From assembly GCF_014764365.1 (NCBI RefSeq), contig NZ_CP061718.1:248001-312000 (forward strand): a stretch of DNA of 64,000 nucleotides, given 5' to 3'. Under the pieces are notes generated by a model. That model did no database searches, had not been told where the DNA came from, and worked only from the letters and a program-made list of their open reading frames with translations. How positions within the stretch are numbered: the first letter of the stretch is position 1; every line of letters begins with the position of its first letter. Source of the DNA: Roseococcus microcysteis (GTDB lineage Bacteria > Pseudomonadota > Alphaproteobacteria > Acetobacterales > Acetobacteraceae). The translations under genes were made by a program, and so were the position numbers. Positions 8,492-17,976 of this stretch are shown piece after piece.

Positions 8492-9685
8492 ATGAATTCT
8501 TCCGTCATCGAGACCGTGCGCCAATGGCAGCCCGAGCTGGCCGCCATCCGCCAGGACATCCACGCCCACCCCGAGCTCGGCATGGAGGAGGTCCGCACCG
8601 CCGCCCTGGTGGCGAAGGAACTCCGCGCGCTGGGCATCGAGGTGACGGAGGGCGTGGGCAAGCTCGGCGTCGTCGGCACCATCAAAGGCACGCGGCCGGG
8701 CCAGCGCGTGATCGGCCTGCGCGCGGACATGGACGCGCTGCAAATCCCCGAGGCCACGGGCAAGCCCTATGCATCGAAGCATGAGGGGCTGATGCATGCC
8801 TGCGGCCATGACGGCCACACCACCATGCTGCTGGGGGCGGCGCGCTACCTGTCGCAGCACAAGGATTTCGCGGGCACCGTCCACCTGATCTTCCAGCCGG
8901 CCGAGGAAGGCCGTGGTGGCGCCCGCGCCATGATCGCGGACGGGCTGTTCGAGCGCTTCCCGGTGGACGCCGTCTACGGGCTGCACAACAAGCCCACCAT
9001 CCCCGCCGGCACCTTCGCCATCCGCAAGGGGCCGGCGCTGGCGGCGTCGGACCGCTTCATCGTCACCTTCAAGGGCACGGGCGGGCATGGCGGCTCCACG
9101 CCGCATCTGGCCACCGACGTGACCATCGTGCAGGCGCATTTCGTGCTGGCGCTGCAGACCATCATCGGCCGCAACGTGCCGGCGGTGGAGACGGCGGTGC
9201 TGAGCGTGGGCTCGATCCAGGGCGGCTCCCCCATCTCCGCCAATGTCATGCCGGCCGAGATGACGGTCACGGGCACGGCGCGCAGCTACACGCCGGCCAT
9301 CCGCGACCTGCTGGAGCGGCGCATCGGGGAACTCGCGCACGGCCTCGCCACCTCCTATGGCGTGACGGCGGATGTCACCTATCGCCGCGGCACGCCCGCC
9401 ACGGTGAACCATGACGAGCAGACCGACGTGGCCGCCGCCGCCGCCCGCGCGCTGGTGGGCGATGCGGCGGTGAACACCAACAACGCCCTGGTGACGGGCG
9501 CCGAGGATTTCGCCCTGATGCTGGAGCAGCGGCCGGGCGCCTTCATGTTCATCGGCGGCGGCAACGGGCCGGATGGCACCTCCGCCAACCTGCACACCCC
9601 GCATTTCGACTTCAACGACGACATCATCCCGCTGGGCGTCGCCTATTGGGTCAGCGTCGTGGATCAGGAACTGCGCGGCGCCTGA
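8492..9685 (+). CDS. M20-family amidohydrolase (hippurate hydrolase-like)
   Basis: A zinc-dependent amidohydrolase of the M20D group, 397 aa, that removes acyl or aminoacyl groups from amino acids. Metal and catalytic motifs are in order: HAHPELGMEE, RADMDALQI, MHACGHDGHTTMLLGAARYL and QPAEEGRGGARAMI. A dimerisation domain follows in the middle, then a late GAEDFALM. The next genes form a peptide/oligopeptide ABC importer, so the enzyme could process N-acylated or dipeptide cargo. That pairing is inferred from position only, since about 70 bases separate the genes. Confidence 0.9.
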   Translation: MNSSVIETVRQWQPELAAIRQDIHAHPELGMEEVRTAALVAKELRALGIEVTEGVGKLGVVGTIKGTRPGQRVIGLRADMDALQIPEATGKPYASKHEGLMHACGHDGHTTMLLGAARYLSQHKDFAGTVHLIFQPAEEGRGGARAMIADGLFERFPVDAVYGLHNKPTIPAGTFAIRKGPALAASDRFIVTFKGTGGHGGSTPHLATDVTIVQAHFVLALQTIIGRNVPAVETAVLSVGSIQGGSPISANVMPAEMTVTGTARSYTPAIRDLLERRIGELAHGLATSYGVTADVTYRRGTPATVNHDEQTDVAAAAARALVGDAAVNTNNALVTGAEDFALMLEQRPGAFMFIGGGNGPDGTSANLHTPHFDFNDDIIPLGVAYWVSVVDQELRGA

Positions 9686-9753
9686 AAGAAGTGGTTCCTG
9701 CCTGACGCGATGCGTTAGCCTTTCCCGGGAGACAGATCTCGGGAGAGGCGGGC

Positions 9754-11553
9754 ATGGACGAAAACGGTCTGCGCGAACTGATCGGCCGGGTGAAGCGCGG
9801 CACCCTCTCGCGCCGGGGCTTCGTCCGGCGCATGGCGGCGGTGGGCTTCACCGCGCCGATGGCGACGCAGCTTCTCGCCATCTCGGGCGTCTCGGCGCAG
9901 AGCGCGCCTGGCGGCGTGCCACCCTATCCAGGCACGCGGCGGGGCGGCGGCGGGCCGCTGCGGGTGCTCTACTGGCAGGCGCAGACCCTGCTGAACCCGC
10001 ATTTCGCCGTGGGCACCACGAACCAGGATGCCGCGCGCGTCTTCTACGAGCCGCTGGCCGGCTGGGCGGCGGATGGCACGCTGCACCCCATCCTGGCGGC
10101 CGAGATCCCCTCGGTCGAGAATCGCGGGCTGGCGGAGGATGGGCGCTCCGTCACCTGGAAGCTCAAGCGCGGCGTGAAATGGCATGACGGCCAGGATTTC
10201 TCGGCCGATGACGTGGTGTTCAACTGGGAATATGGCCGCCACCCCGCGACGGCGGGCGTCACCTCGGGCAGCTATCGCGGCGTGAACGTGGTGAAGGTGG
10301 ATGACCACACGGTGCGGGTGGAGTTCGAGCGCCCCACGCCCTTCTGGGCCGACACCTTCGTCGCCTCGCGCGGGATGCTGATCCCGAAGCACAAATTCCA
10401 GGATTTCGTGGGCGCCAATTCGCGCGACGCGCCGACCAACCTCCGCCCCGTGGGCACGGGCGCCTACCGCTTCGTGAGCTTCACCCCCGGCGACACGCTG
10501 CGGGGCGAGCTGAACCCGACCTACCACGCCGAGAACCGCCCCTTCTTCGACACGCTGGAGATCAAGGGCGGGGGCGATGCGGCCTCGGCCGCGCGGGCCG
10601 TGCTGCAGACCGGGGATTTCGACTTCGCCTGGAGCCTGCGCGTGGAGGACGACCTGCTGCGCCGCCTGGAATCCGCGGGGCGCGGCGTGGTCAGCTACCT
10701 GCCCACGGGCGGCATCGAGCACATCCAGCTCAACCGCACCGACCCCAATGTCGAGGTGAATGGCGAGCGCGCCCACGCCTCCACCCAGCACCCCGCCTTC
10801 CGCGACCCGGCCGTGCGCCAGGCCATCGCCCTGCTGGTGGACCGCGATTCCGTGCAGCGCTTCATCTATGGCCGGGGCGGCGTGGCCACGGGCAATTTCC
10901 TGAACCAGCCGCCGCGTTTCGCCTCGCCCAACACGCGGGCCGAGTTCAGCATCGAGAAGGCGAACGAGGTGCTCGACGCGGCGGGCTGGGTGCGCGGGCG
11001 CGACGGCATCCGCGCCAAGGATGGCGTGCGGCTGCGCTTCGTGTTCCAGACCTCGGTCTCGGCGCCGCGCCAGCGCACCCAGGCCATCGTGAAGCAGGCG
11101 GCGCTGCGCGCGGGCATTGATATCGAGCTGAAGTCGGTCGTGGGGTCGGTGTTCTTCTCGGCCGATGTCGGCAATCCGGACACCTACACGAAGTTCTTCG
11201 CCGACATCCAGATGTACAACACCACCATGCCGCAGGCGGACCCGCAGCTCTTCATGAACCAGTTCACCTCCTGGGAGCTGTCCACGCGGGAGAATCGGTG
11301 GCAGGGCCGCAACATCACGCGCTGGCACAGCGACGAATACGACGCGCTGTTCCGCGCGGCCGAAGGGGAGCTGGACCCGGTGCGGCGCGCGGCGATGTTC
11401 ATCCGCATGAATGATTTGGTGGTGGGCAGCAACCACATCATCCCGCTGATGAATCAACGCCTGGTGAATGGCCATCTGAACAACCTGCGACCCGTGCTGA
11501 GCGGGTGGGAAAATACCCTCTGGTTGCTGCGGGACTGGCACCGCGTGGCCTGA
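9754..11553 (+). CDS. ABC transporter substrate-binding protein, family 5 (copy 1)
   Basis: Periplasmic solute-binding protein of the DppA/OppA family, 599 aa. The N-terminus has a Tat-type motif (LSRRGFVRR) ahead of a hydrophobic stretch and an Ala-rich cleavage region (GVSAQ), suggesting export of a folded protein. Family segments include TWKLKRGVKWHDGQDFSADDVVF and VEFERPTPFWADTF. It is followed, after a 194-bp gap, by a closely similar second copy and then the permease and ATPase genes. The two copies probably serve one transporter with different ligands. Confidence 0.92.
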   Translation: MDENGLRELIGRVKRGTLSRRGFVRRMAAVGFTAPMATQLLAISGVSAQSAPGGVPPYPGTRRGGGGPLRVLYWQAQTLLNPHFAVGTTNQDAARVFYEPLAGWAADGTLHPILAAEIPSVENRGLAEDGRSVTWKLKRGVKWHDGQDFSADDVVFNWEYGRHPATAGVTSGSYRGVNVVKVDDHTVRVEFERPTPFWADTFVASRGMLIPKHKFQDFVGANSRDAPTNLRPVGTGAYRFVSFTPGDTLRGELNPTYHAENRPFFDTLEIKGGGDAASAARAVLQTGDFDFAWSLRVEDDLLRRLESAGRGVVSYLPTGGIEHIQLNRTDPNVEVNGERAHASTQHPAFRDPAVRQAIALLVDRDSVQRFIYGRGGVATGNFLNQPPRFASPNTRAEFSIEKANEVLDAAGWVRGRDGIRAKDGVRLRFVFQTSVSAPRQRTQAIVKQAALRAGIDIELKSVVGSVFFSADVGNPDTYTKFFADIQMYNTTMPQADPQLFMNQFTSWELSTRENRWQGRNITRWHSDEYDALFRAAEGELDPVRRAAMFIRMNDLVVGSNHIIPLMNQRLVNGHLNNLRPVLSGWENTLWLLRDWHRVA

Positions 11554-11747
11554 GGCGCGCCTGCCTCGGCGCGCGGCATGTGGCGCCCAGCCTCTATGCA
11601 GGCGGGGCGCCGCGCGCCATCACGCGGTCTTCACAAAAGGGTGGTGCGCGCCGTGGGCGGTGCTATAGCCTTGGCGCAGGAAGAGGCGACCCCACCGACC
11701 GGCGACAAACCGGCGGCATGGGCAAGGCTGTGATCTGGGAGAGTTAA

Positions 11748-13550
11748 ATGAGAGAAGATGATCTGCGCCAGATGATCGGGCGCGTGAAGCGTGGTTCGCT
11801 GTCGCGCCGTGGTTTCGTCACGCGCATGGTGGCGCTCGGCATGACGGCGCCGATGGCGACGCAGCTGCTGGCCATCGCGGGTGCGGGCTCGGCCCAGGCG
11901 CAGGCGGGCTCCATCCCGGCCTATACCCCCACGCGGCGCGGCGGCGGCGGGGCGCTTCGCATCCTCTACTGGCAGGCCTCCACCCTGCTGAACCCGCATT
12001 TCGCGGTGGGCACGACCAACCAGGAGTCGAGCCGCGTCTTCTACGAGCCGCTGGCCGGCTGGGCCACGGACGGCACGCTGGTGCCCATCCTGGCCGCCGA
12101 GATCCCCTCCATCGAGAATGGCGGGCTGCGCGAGGACGGCAGGGCGGTCACCTGGAAGCTGAAGCGCGGCGTGAAGTGGCATGATGGCCAGGACTTCACG
12201 GCCGACGACGTGGTCTTCACCTGGGAATATGCCCGCAACCCGGCCAATGCCACCACCACCAGCGGCAGCTACCGCGACGTGAACGTGGTGAAGGTGGACA
12301 GCCACACGGTGCGCGTGGAGTTCGAGCGGCCGACGCCGTTCTGGGCGGATGCCTTCGTGGCCTCGGCCGGCTGCATCATCCCGCAGCACCTCTTCGGCGG
12401 CTTCATCGGCGCCACCGCGCGCGACGCCCCCACCAACCTGCGGCCCGTGGGCACCGGCCCCTACCGCTTCGTCAGCTTCGCGCCCGGCGACAACCTGATC
12501 GGTGCGCTGAACCCGACCTATCACGGTGAGAACCGCCCCTTCTTCGACACGATCGAGGTGAAGGGCGGGGGCGATGCGGTCTCCGCCGCGCGCGCCGTGC
12601 TGCAGACCGGCGATTTCGACTACGCCTGGAACCTGCAGGTCGAGGATGAGCTGCTGGTCCGCCTGGAGGCGGCCAACCGCGGCCGCGTGAACATCGTGGA
12701 TGGCGGCAACATCGAGTTCGTGCAGCTCAACGTCACCGACCCGAACCGCGAGGTGGATGGCGAGCGTTCGCACATCAGCACGCAGCACCCGGCCTTCCGC
12801 GACCCGGCGGTGCGCCAGGCGATGGCCCTGCTGATCGACCGCAACGCGCTGCAGCAGTTCATCTATGGCCGCGGTGGCCCGGCCACGGCCAACTTCCTGA
12901 ACAACCCGCCGCGCTTCAACTCGCCCAATATGCGCCACGAGTTCAACGTGCAGCGCGCGAACGAGATCCTGGACGCGGCGGGCTGGGTGCGCGGCCGCGA
13001 CGGCGTGCGCGCCAAGGACGGCGTGCGCCTGTCCTTCGTCTACCAGACCTCGGTCAACGCGCCGCGCCAGCGCACCCAGGCCATCTACCGGCAGGCGGCG
13101 CAGCGCGCGGGCATCAATCTCGACCTGAAGTCGGTCACGGCCTCGGTGTTCTTCTCGGCCGATGTGGCGAACCCGGACACCTTCCCGAAGTTCTACGCCG
13201 ACATGCAGATGTACACGACCACCATGCCGCAGGCGGACCCGCAGCGCTTCATGAACCAGTACGTGTCGTGGGAAGTGTCGCAGCGCGCGAACAACTGGCA
13301 GGGCCGCAACATCGTCCGCTGGCGCAACGAGGAATACGACAACATCTTCCGCCAGGCCGAGAACGAGCTGGACCCGGTGAAGCGGGCCGAGATGTTCATC
13401 CGCCTGAACGACCTGATCGTGGGCAGCAACCACATCATCCCGCTGGTGAAGCGCCCGCTGGTCTCGGCCAGCCTGCGGAACCTGCGCCCGGTGCTGAGCG
13501 CGTGGGACAACACGCATTGGCTGCTGTCCGACTGGCACCGCGAGGGCTGA
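11748..13550 (+). CDS. ABC transporter substrate-binding protein, family 5 (copy 2)
   Basis: A 600-aa paralogue of the preceding binding protein, colinear along its whole length and sharing long blocks (for example YWQASTLLNPHFAVGTTNQ against YWQAQTLLNPHFAVGTTNQ). The N-terminus again has a Tat-type motif (LSRRGFVTR) before the hydrophobic stretch. Only 9 bases separate its stop from the DppB-type permease start, so this copy is the one in the transporter operon. The tandem pair looks like a recent duplication; residues that differ in the binding pocket cannot be placed from sequence alone. Confidence 0.93.
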   Translation: MREDDLRQMIGRVKRGSLSRRGFVTRMVALGMTAPMATQLLAIAGAGSAQAQAGSIPAYTPTRRGGGGALRILYWQASTLLNPHFAVGTTNQESSRVFYEPLAGWATDGTLVPILAAEIPSIENGGLREDGRAVTWKLKRGVKWHDGQDFTADDVVFTWEYARNPANATTTSGSYRDVNVVKVDSHTVRVEFERPTPFWADAFVASAGCIIPQHLFGGFIGATARDAPTNLRPVGTGPYRFVSFAPGDNLIGALNPTYHGENRPFFDTIEVKGGGDAVSAARAVLQTGDFDYAWNLQVEDELLVRLEAANRGRVNIVDGGNIEFVQLNVTDPNREVDGERSHISTQHPAFRDPAVRQAMALLIDRNALQQFIYGRGGPATANFLNNPPRFNSPNMRHEFNVQRANEILDAAGWVRGRDGVRAKDGVRLSFVYQTSVNAPRQRTQAIYRQAAQRAGINLDLKSVTASVFFSADVANPDTFPKFYADMQMYTTTMPQADPQRFMNQYVSWEVSQRANNWQGRNIVRWRNEEYDNIFRQAENELDPVKRAEMFIRLNDLIVGSNHIIPLVKRPLVSASLRNLRPVLSAWDNTHWLLSDWHREG

Positions 13551-13559
13551 TTTCCCCAA

Positions 13560-14519
13560 GTGACCCAATACCTGATCCGTCGCTTGATGATCGCGATCCC
13601 GAGCTTGCTCGGGATCAGCGTCATCCTCTTCACCGTGCTCGCGCTGGCTCCCGGAGATCCCTTCGAGGAGCTGGCGACGAATCCCGCCATCCCGCCCGAG
13701 GTGCGCCTGCAACTGCGCGCCTCGCTCGGCATGGATGACCCCATCTATATCCGCTACTTCCGCTGGCTCTTCGCCATGCTGCAGGGCGAGTGGGGCTTCT
13801 CCTTCGTCAGCCGCATCAATGTGGACCAGCTGATCCTGCAACGCCTGCCCACGACGCTGATCGTGATCGGCAGCTCGCAGATCCTGGCGCTGGCCATCGC
13901 CCTGCCCGTGGGCGTGCTGGCCGCGACCCGGCCCTATTCCATCTTCGACCAGGTGGTGAACACCCTGGCCTTCGTGGGCTTCTCGCTGCCCACCTTCTTC
14001 ACCGGCCTGCTGTTCATCATGTTCTTCTCCATCTGGCTCGGCTGGCTGCCCTTCGTCTACAACACCAACATCACGGCCACGGGCTGGCAGTGGTGGTGGG
14101 AGCACATCCGGCAATCCATCATGCCGGTGCTGGTGCTGGGGCTGTTCCAGGGTGCCGCCTGGACGCGCTTCGTCCGTTCGGCCGTGCTGGACGTGATCCG
14201 TCTGGACCACGTGACCACGGCGCGCGCCAAGGGCCTGCCCGAGAGCCGCGTGACCATCCGCCACGTTGTCCGCAACGCGCTCATCCCCGTGGTGACGCTG
14301 GTGGCGCTGCAAATGCCCATCGTCTTCGGCGGCGCCATCGTGACGGAGCAGATCTTCCGCGTCCCGGGCATCGGCTCGCTGCTGATCACGGCGATCCTGG
14401 CGAATGACACGCCGGTGATCATGGCGGTCACCTTCGTCTTCGCCTGCCTCGTCATCTTCTTCAACCTGCTCGCGGACATCATTTATGGCTGGCTCGACCC
14501 CCGTATCAGCTACCGTTAG
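13560..14519 (+). CDS. peptide ABC transporter permease (DppB-type)
   Basis: An inner-membrane permease of the DppB/OppB family, 319 aa, using a GTG start at 13560. The first TM begins QYLIRRLMIAIPSLLGISVILF and is typical of the family N-terminus. The cytoplasmic EAA-like loop, which docks the ATPase, is ARAKGLPESRVTIRHVVRNAL. Its end overlaps the next permease by 35 bases. It sits in the order binding protein, permease, permease, ATPase, ATPase, matching known dipeptide importers. Confidence 0.93.
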   Translation: MTQYLIRRLMIAIPSLLGISVILFTVLALAPGDPFEELATNPAIPPEVRLQLRASLGMDDPIYIRYFRWLFAMLQGEWGFSFVSRINVDQLILQRLPTTLIVIGSSQILALAIALPVGVLAATRPYSIFDQVVNTLAFVGFSLPTFFTGLLFIMFFSIWLGWLPFVYNTNITATGWQWWWEHIRQSIMPVLVLGLFQGAAWTRFVRSAVLDVIRLDHVTTARAKGLPESRVTIRHVVRNALIPVVTLVALQMPIVFGGAIVTEQIFRVPGIGSLLITAILANDTPVIMAVTFVFACLVIFFNLLADIIYGWLDPRISYR

Positions 14520-15444
14520 CGCCGGGGGCGCCCCGGGCGTCCTCGTGGCGCCCGAGGTCCGGCGGCCTCCCATCTCACCCTGGCAGGATGCATGGCGGCG
14601 CTTCCGCAAGCACCGGCTGGCGGTGGTGTGCGCGGGCATCCTGATCACGATGATCGTGGCGGTGCTCGTCGGCCCCCTGTTCTACCGTGTGCCGATTGAC
14701 GGCATTGATTTCTCGGTGCGGCTGCAAGGCCCCTCCTGGGACCATCCGCTCGGCACCGATGACCTCGGGCAGGATCTGCTGGCGCGCATCCTCTATGGCG
14801 GGCGCATCTCGCTGGCCGTGGGCTTCGCCGCGATGTTCGTGGCGGTCTTCGTGGGCGTGCTGGTGGGCTCGCTCGCCGGCATGGCGGGCGGCAGGACCGA
14901 CGCGGCGCTGATGTGGCTGACGGACCTCTTCCTCTCCCTGCCGCAGCTGCCGCTGCTGCTGCTCATCATCTACCTGTTCCGCGACGCGCTGACGGGTGTG
15001 GTGGGGCCGGAGATGGGCGTCTTCATCCTCATCGTCACCATCATCGGCCTGTTCAACTGGATGCAGGTGGCGCGCCTGGTGCGCGCGCAGTTCTTCTCGC
15101 TGCGCGAGAAGGAATTCGTGGAAGCCGCCCGCGCGCTCGGCGCCTCGCGCTTTAGGCTGGTGTGGAAGCACATCCTGCCCAACGCGCTCGGCCCCGTCAT
15201 CGTCGCCGCCACCATCGACGTGGCGGCCGCCATCATCGCGGAGAGCACGCTCTCCTTCCTGGGCCTGGGTTTCCCGCCCGACATCCCGACCTGGGGGCGA
15301 CTGCTGTTCGATGCCAAGGACAATCTCGACTTCGCGCCGCATTGGGCGCTGTTTCCCGGCCTCGCCATCTTCCTCACGGTGCTCAGCATCAACTTCGTGG
15401 GTGATGGGCTGCGCGATGCCCTCGACCCGAGGCGCGTGAAATGA
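14485..15444 (+). CDS. peptide ABC transporter permease (DppC-type)
   Basis: The second permease, 319 aa. It has a leading cytoplasmic arm (residues 1-40), then the DppC-type pattern with LGTDDLGQDLLARILYGGR-like residues and the ATPase-docking loop EAARALGASRFRLVWKHILPNAL. It starts inside the preceding permease gene, and its stop overlaps the start of the ATPase gene, so the proteins are probably made in a coupled way. Together with the DppB-type partner it forms the transmembrane channel. Confidence 0.93.
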   Translation: MAGSTPVSATVSAGGAPGVLVAPEVRRPPISPWQDAWRRFRKHRLAVVCAGILITMIVAVLVGPLFYRVPIDGIDFSVRLQGPSWDHPLGTDDLGQDLLARILYGGRISLAVGFAAMFVAVFVGVLVGSLAGMAGGRTDAALMWLTDLFLSLPQLPLLLLIIYLFRDALTGVVGPEMGVFILIVTIIGLFNWMQVARLVRAQFFSLREKEFVEAARALGASRFRLVWKHILPNALGPVIVAATIDVAAAIIAESTLSFLGLGFPPDIPTWGRLLFDAKDNLDFAPHWALFPGLAIFLTVLSINFVGDGLRDALDPRRVK

Positions 15445-16454
15445 GCGCGAGCACGATCCAAGCGCGCCCCGCCCCCGCGGCGGTGGGCCAGCGCCTGCTG
15501 GAGATCAGCGGCCTCAAGGTACATTTCCGCACCGATGACGGCATGGTGCGCGCCGTGGACGGCGTGGACATCGGCGTGGACCGTGGCGAGACGGTTTGCG
15601 TGGTGGGCGAGAGCGGCTGCGGCAAGACCGTGACCGCCATGACGGTGCTGAAGCTGATCGCCATGCCCCCGGGCAAGATCGTGGCGGGCAGCATCATGTT
15701 CGAGGGGCGGGACATCGTCCCCATGTCGCCCGCGCAGATGCGCGCCATCCGCTCCAAGCAGATCGGCATCGTCTTCCAGGAGCCGATGACGTCGCTCAAC
15801 CCCGTCTATACGGTCGGCCACCAGATCGCGGAGACGGTTCGCCACCATGAAGGCCTGTCCAAGAAGGCGGCCTATGAGCGGGCGGCGGACATGCTGCGGC
15901 TGGTGAACATCCCGAGCCCGCAGCGCCGCGTGCATGACTACCCGCACCAGTTCTCGGGCGGCATGCGCCAGCGCGTCATGATCGCCATGGCGCTCTCCTG
16001 CAACCCGAAGCTGCTGATCGCGGACGAGCCGACCACCGCGCTCGACGTCACCATCCAGGCCCAGATTCTCGAATTGCTGACCGAGATGAAGGAACGCCTG
16101 GGCATGGCCGTCATGCTCATCACCCACGCCATGGGCGTGGTGGCGGAGACGGCGCAGCGCGTGGTCGTGATGTATGCGGGCAAGGTGGTGGAGGAGGCGC
16201 GGGTCGAGGACCTCTTCGCCAATCCGCGCCACCCCTACACCCAGGGGCTGATCCGCTCCATCCCGCGCATTGACCTCGCGGCCACCACCCACACGCGGCT
16301 TGAGGCCATTCCCGGCACCGTGCCTTCCCTGCTGAACCCGCCCAAGGGCTGCCGCTTCGCCGCGCGCTGCCGCTACGTGACCGAGGCCTGCCTCGCCGCC
16401 GAACCGCCGCTGGTCGAGAAGGCGCCGGGGCACAAGGCGGCCTGCATTCTGTGA
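15441..16454 (+). CDS. peptide ABC transporter ATPase (DppD-type)
   Basis: ATP-binding subunit, 337 aa. Walker A is GESGCGKT, the ABC signature is FSGGMRQRV and Walker B is [12 protein letters not shown]. The C-terminus has the oligopeptide/dipeptide extension with [12 protein letters not shown] and further cysteines, which is typical of DppD/OppD. The start overlaps the stop of the DppC-type gene, and the stop overlaps the next ATPase start by four bases. Confidence 0.94.
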   Translation: MSASTIQARPAPAAVGQRLLEISGLKVHFRTDDGMVRAVDGVDIGVDRGETVCVVGESGCGKTVTAMTVLKLIAMPPGKIVAGSIMFEGRDIVPMSPAQMRAIRSKQIGIVFQEPMTSLNPVYTVGHQIAETVRHHEGLSKKAAYERAADMLRLVNIPSPQRRVHDYPHQFSGGMRQRVMIAMALSCNPKLLIADEPTTALDVTIQAQILELLTEMKERLGMAVMLITHAMGVVAETAQRVVVMYAGKVVEEARVEDLFANPRHPYTQGLIRSIPRIDLAATTHTRLEAIPGTVPSLLNPPKGCRFAARCRYVTEACLAAEPPLVEKAPGHKAACIL

Positions 16455-17449
16455 TGGATTCCCCCGCGCCCATGACCGAACCCCTCCTGCGCGTCCAGAA
16501 CCTGGTGAAGAAGTTCCCGGTGAAGGGCGGTCTGCTGCGCCGCACCGTGGATCATGTGCACGCGGTCAGTGATGTCAGCTTCACCCTCAACCCCGGCGAG
16601 ACGCTGGGGCTGGTGGGCGAGAGCGGCTGCGGCAAGTCCACCACCGGCCGCCTGATCCTGCGCCTGATCGAGCCCACCTCGGGCCAGGTCTGGTTCCAGG
16701 GCCAGGATGTGACGGCGCTGAACCATGAGCAGCTCGGCAGCCTGCGCCGGGACATGCAGATCATCTTCCAGGACCCCTTCGCGTCCTTGAACCCGCGCAT
16801 GACGGTGGGCTCCATCATCGGCGAGGCGCTGGTGATCCATGGCCTCGCCAAATCCGCGCGCGAGCGCGAGGACCGCGTGGTGGAGCTGATGGAGACGGTG
16901 GGCCTGAAGGCCGACCAGATGCGCCGCTTCCCGCATGAATTCTCGGGCGGGCAGCGGCAGCGCATCGGCATCGCGCGCGCGCTGGCCGTCTCGCCCAAGC
17001 TCGTGGTCTGCGATGAGCCCGTCTCGGCGCTGGACGTGTCCATCCAGGCGCAGGTGGTGAACCTGCTGGAGGACCTCCAGGAGAAGCTCGGCCTCACCTA
17101 CCTCTTCATCGCCCATGACCTGAGCGTGGTGGAGCACACCTCCGACCGGGTGGCGGTGATGTATCTGGGCCGCATCGTCGAGATCGCCTCGGCGCGGGAC
17201 CTCTACACCAACCCGTTGCACCCCTACACCGAGGCGCTGCTCTCGGCCGTGCCCATCCCGGACCCCACGGTGAAGCGCAAGCGCATCATGCTGCAGGGCG
17301 ACGTGCCGAACCCGCTGCGCCCGCCCTCGGGCTGCCATTTCCACACGCGCTGCCCGATTGCCAAGAAGCCCACGCCCTGCGCCGACACGGTGCCGGAGCT
17401 GCGCGAGTCCACGCCCGGCCACTGGGTGTCCTGCCACCTGCGCGGTTGA
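16451..17449 (+). CDS. peptide ABC transporter ATPase (DppF-type)
   Basis: The second ATP-binding subunit, 332 aa. Walker A is GESGCGKST, the signature [10 protein letters not shown] and Walker [13 protein letters not shown]. The C-terminal [12 protein letters not shown] segment is the family oligopeptide extension. It pairs with the DppD-type subunit as a heterodimer. It is the last gene of the operon; a strong GC palindrome follows its stop by five bases. Confidence 0.94.
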   Translation: MMDSPAPMTEPLLRVQNLVKKFPVKGGLLRRTVDHVHAVSDVSFTLNPGETLGLVGESGCGKSTTGRLILRLIEPTSGQVWFQGQDVTALNHEQLGSLRRDMQIIFQDPFASLNPRMTVGSIIGEALVIHGLAKSAREREDRVVELMETVGLKADQMRRFPHEFSGGQRQRIGIARALAVSPKLVVCDEPVSALDVSIQAQVVNLLEDLQEKLGLTYLFIAHDLSVVEHTSDRVAVMYLGRIVEIASARDLYTNPLHPYTEALLSAVPIPDPTVKRKRIMLQGDVPNPLRPPSGCHFHTRCPIAKKPTPCADTVPELRESTPGHWVSCHLRG

Positions 17450-17976
17450 AGCCAGGCCCCGGCATGCCGGGGCCAGCCCACCAGCTCCATGCGAGTAACC
17501 AAGGCGAGGGCGCGGTCATGGCCGTGCCCTCGCCAAGGATTTGGCCCTCGCGACAAGACAACCGCAAGACATGACCGCTGCGGCTTCCCGGCTGTTGGTG
17601 GATTCGTGCCCGCCTGACTGGCCGGGGACGGGCAGGGGGCGCCGATTCCCGCGCAAGCCCCATCAGTTCAGCTTGCCTGCTGATGCCATGGGACATCGCG
17701 CATCTGCACGCTTTTCCGGCGCCGATGCGGACCTTTGACCAGATCATCGGCATGCCCTTGTCCGGCGCCCCATATTCGCCCGCGCGCCAGGCAAGACGCG
17801 CGTGGCACGCCCCCTTGCCCTCACGTACCGTTCCGGCATGCGAGGTTGGGAAATGCACGGCAGCGTCACGATCCGGTTGAACCGGGATGGTGACAACCGT
17901 CATGCTTCCCCCGCGCAGACGGCCGCATGTGCCCTCGGCGCATGAGGCTGCCTTCAACGTCTGGGAGTACACCAAA
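17450..17976. other. intergenic region between the peptide transporter and aapJ
   Basis: About 527 bases with no convincing gene. It opens with a 20-bp perfect palindrome (17455-17474) next to the DppF-type stop. A second hairpin follows, with 9-bp arms at 17503-17511 and 17526-17534. Neither has a clear T-run. The rest must contain the aapJ promoter, but I could not place -35/-10 boxes with confidence. Short open frames here (for example 17541-17738) lack a ribosome site and coding character. Confidence 0.5.
17455..17474 (+). terminator. palindrome after the peptide transporter operon
   Basis: A perfect 20-bp self-complementary sequence (10 bp per arm, centre CATG) beginning five bases after the DppF-type stop. 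It is strong as a GC stem, but no T-run follows, so it could be a transcript-end stabiliser or a Rho-dependent end rather than a classic terminator. Confidence 0.4.

Noticed and set aside
11631-14648. Minus-strand 1005-aa open frame across the peptide transporter
   Set aside because: Antisense to well-supported plus-strand genes; its repeated His/Asp/Arg-rich composition is typical of GC-rich shadow frames.
17541-17738. Small gene in the 17.5-kb spacer
   Set aside because: No ribosome site, no homology-like pattern, and it overlaps a hairpin region.
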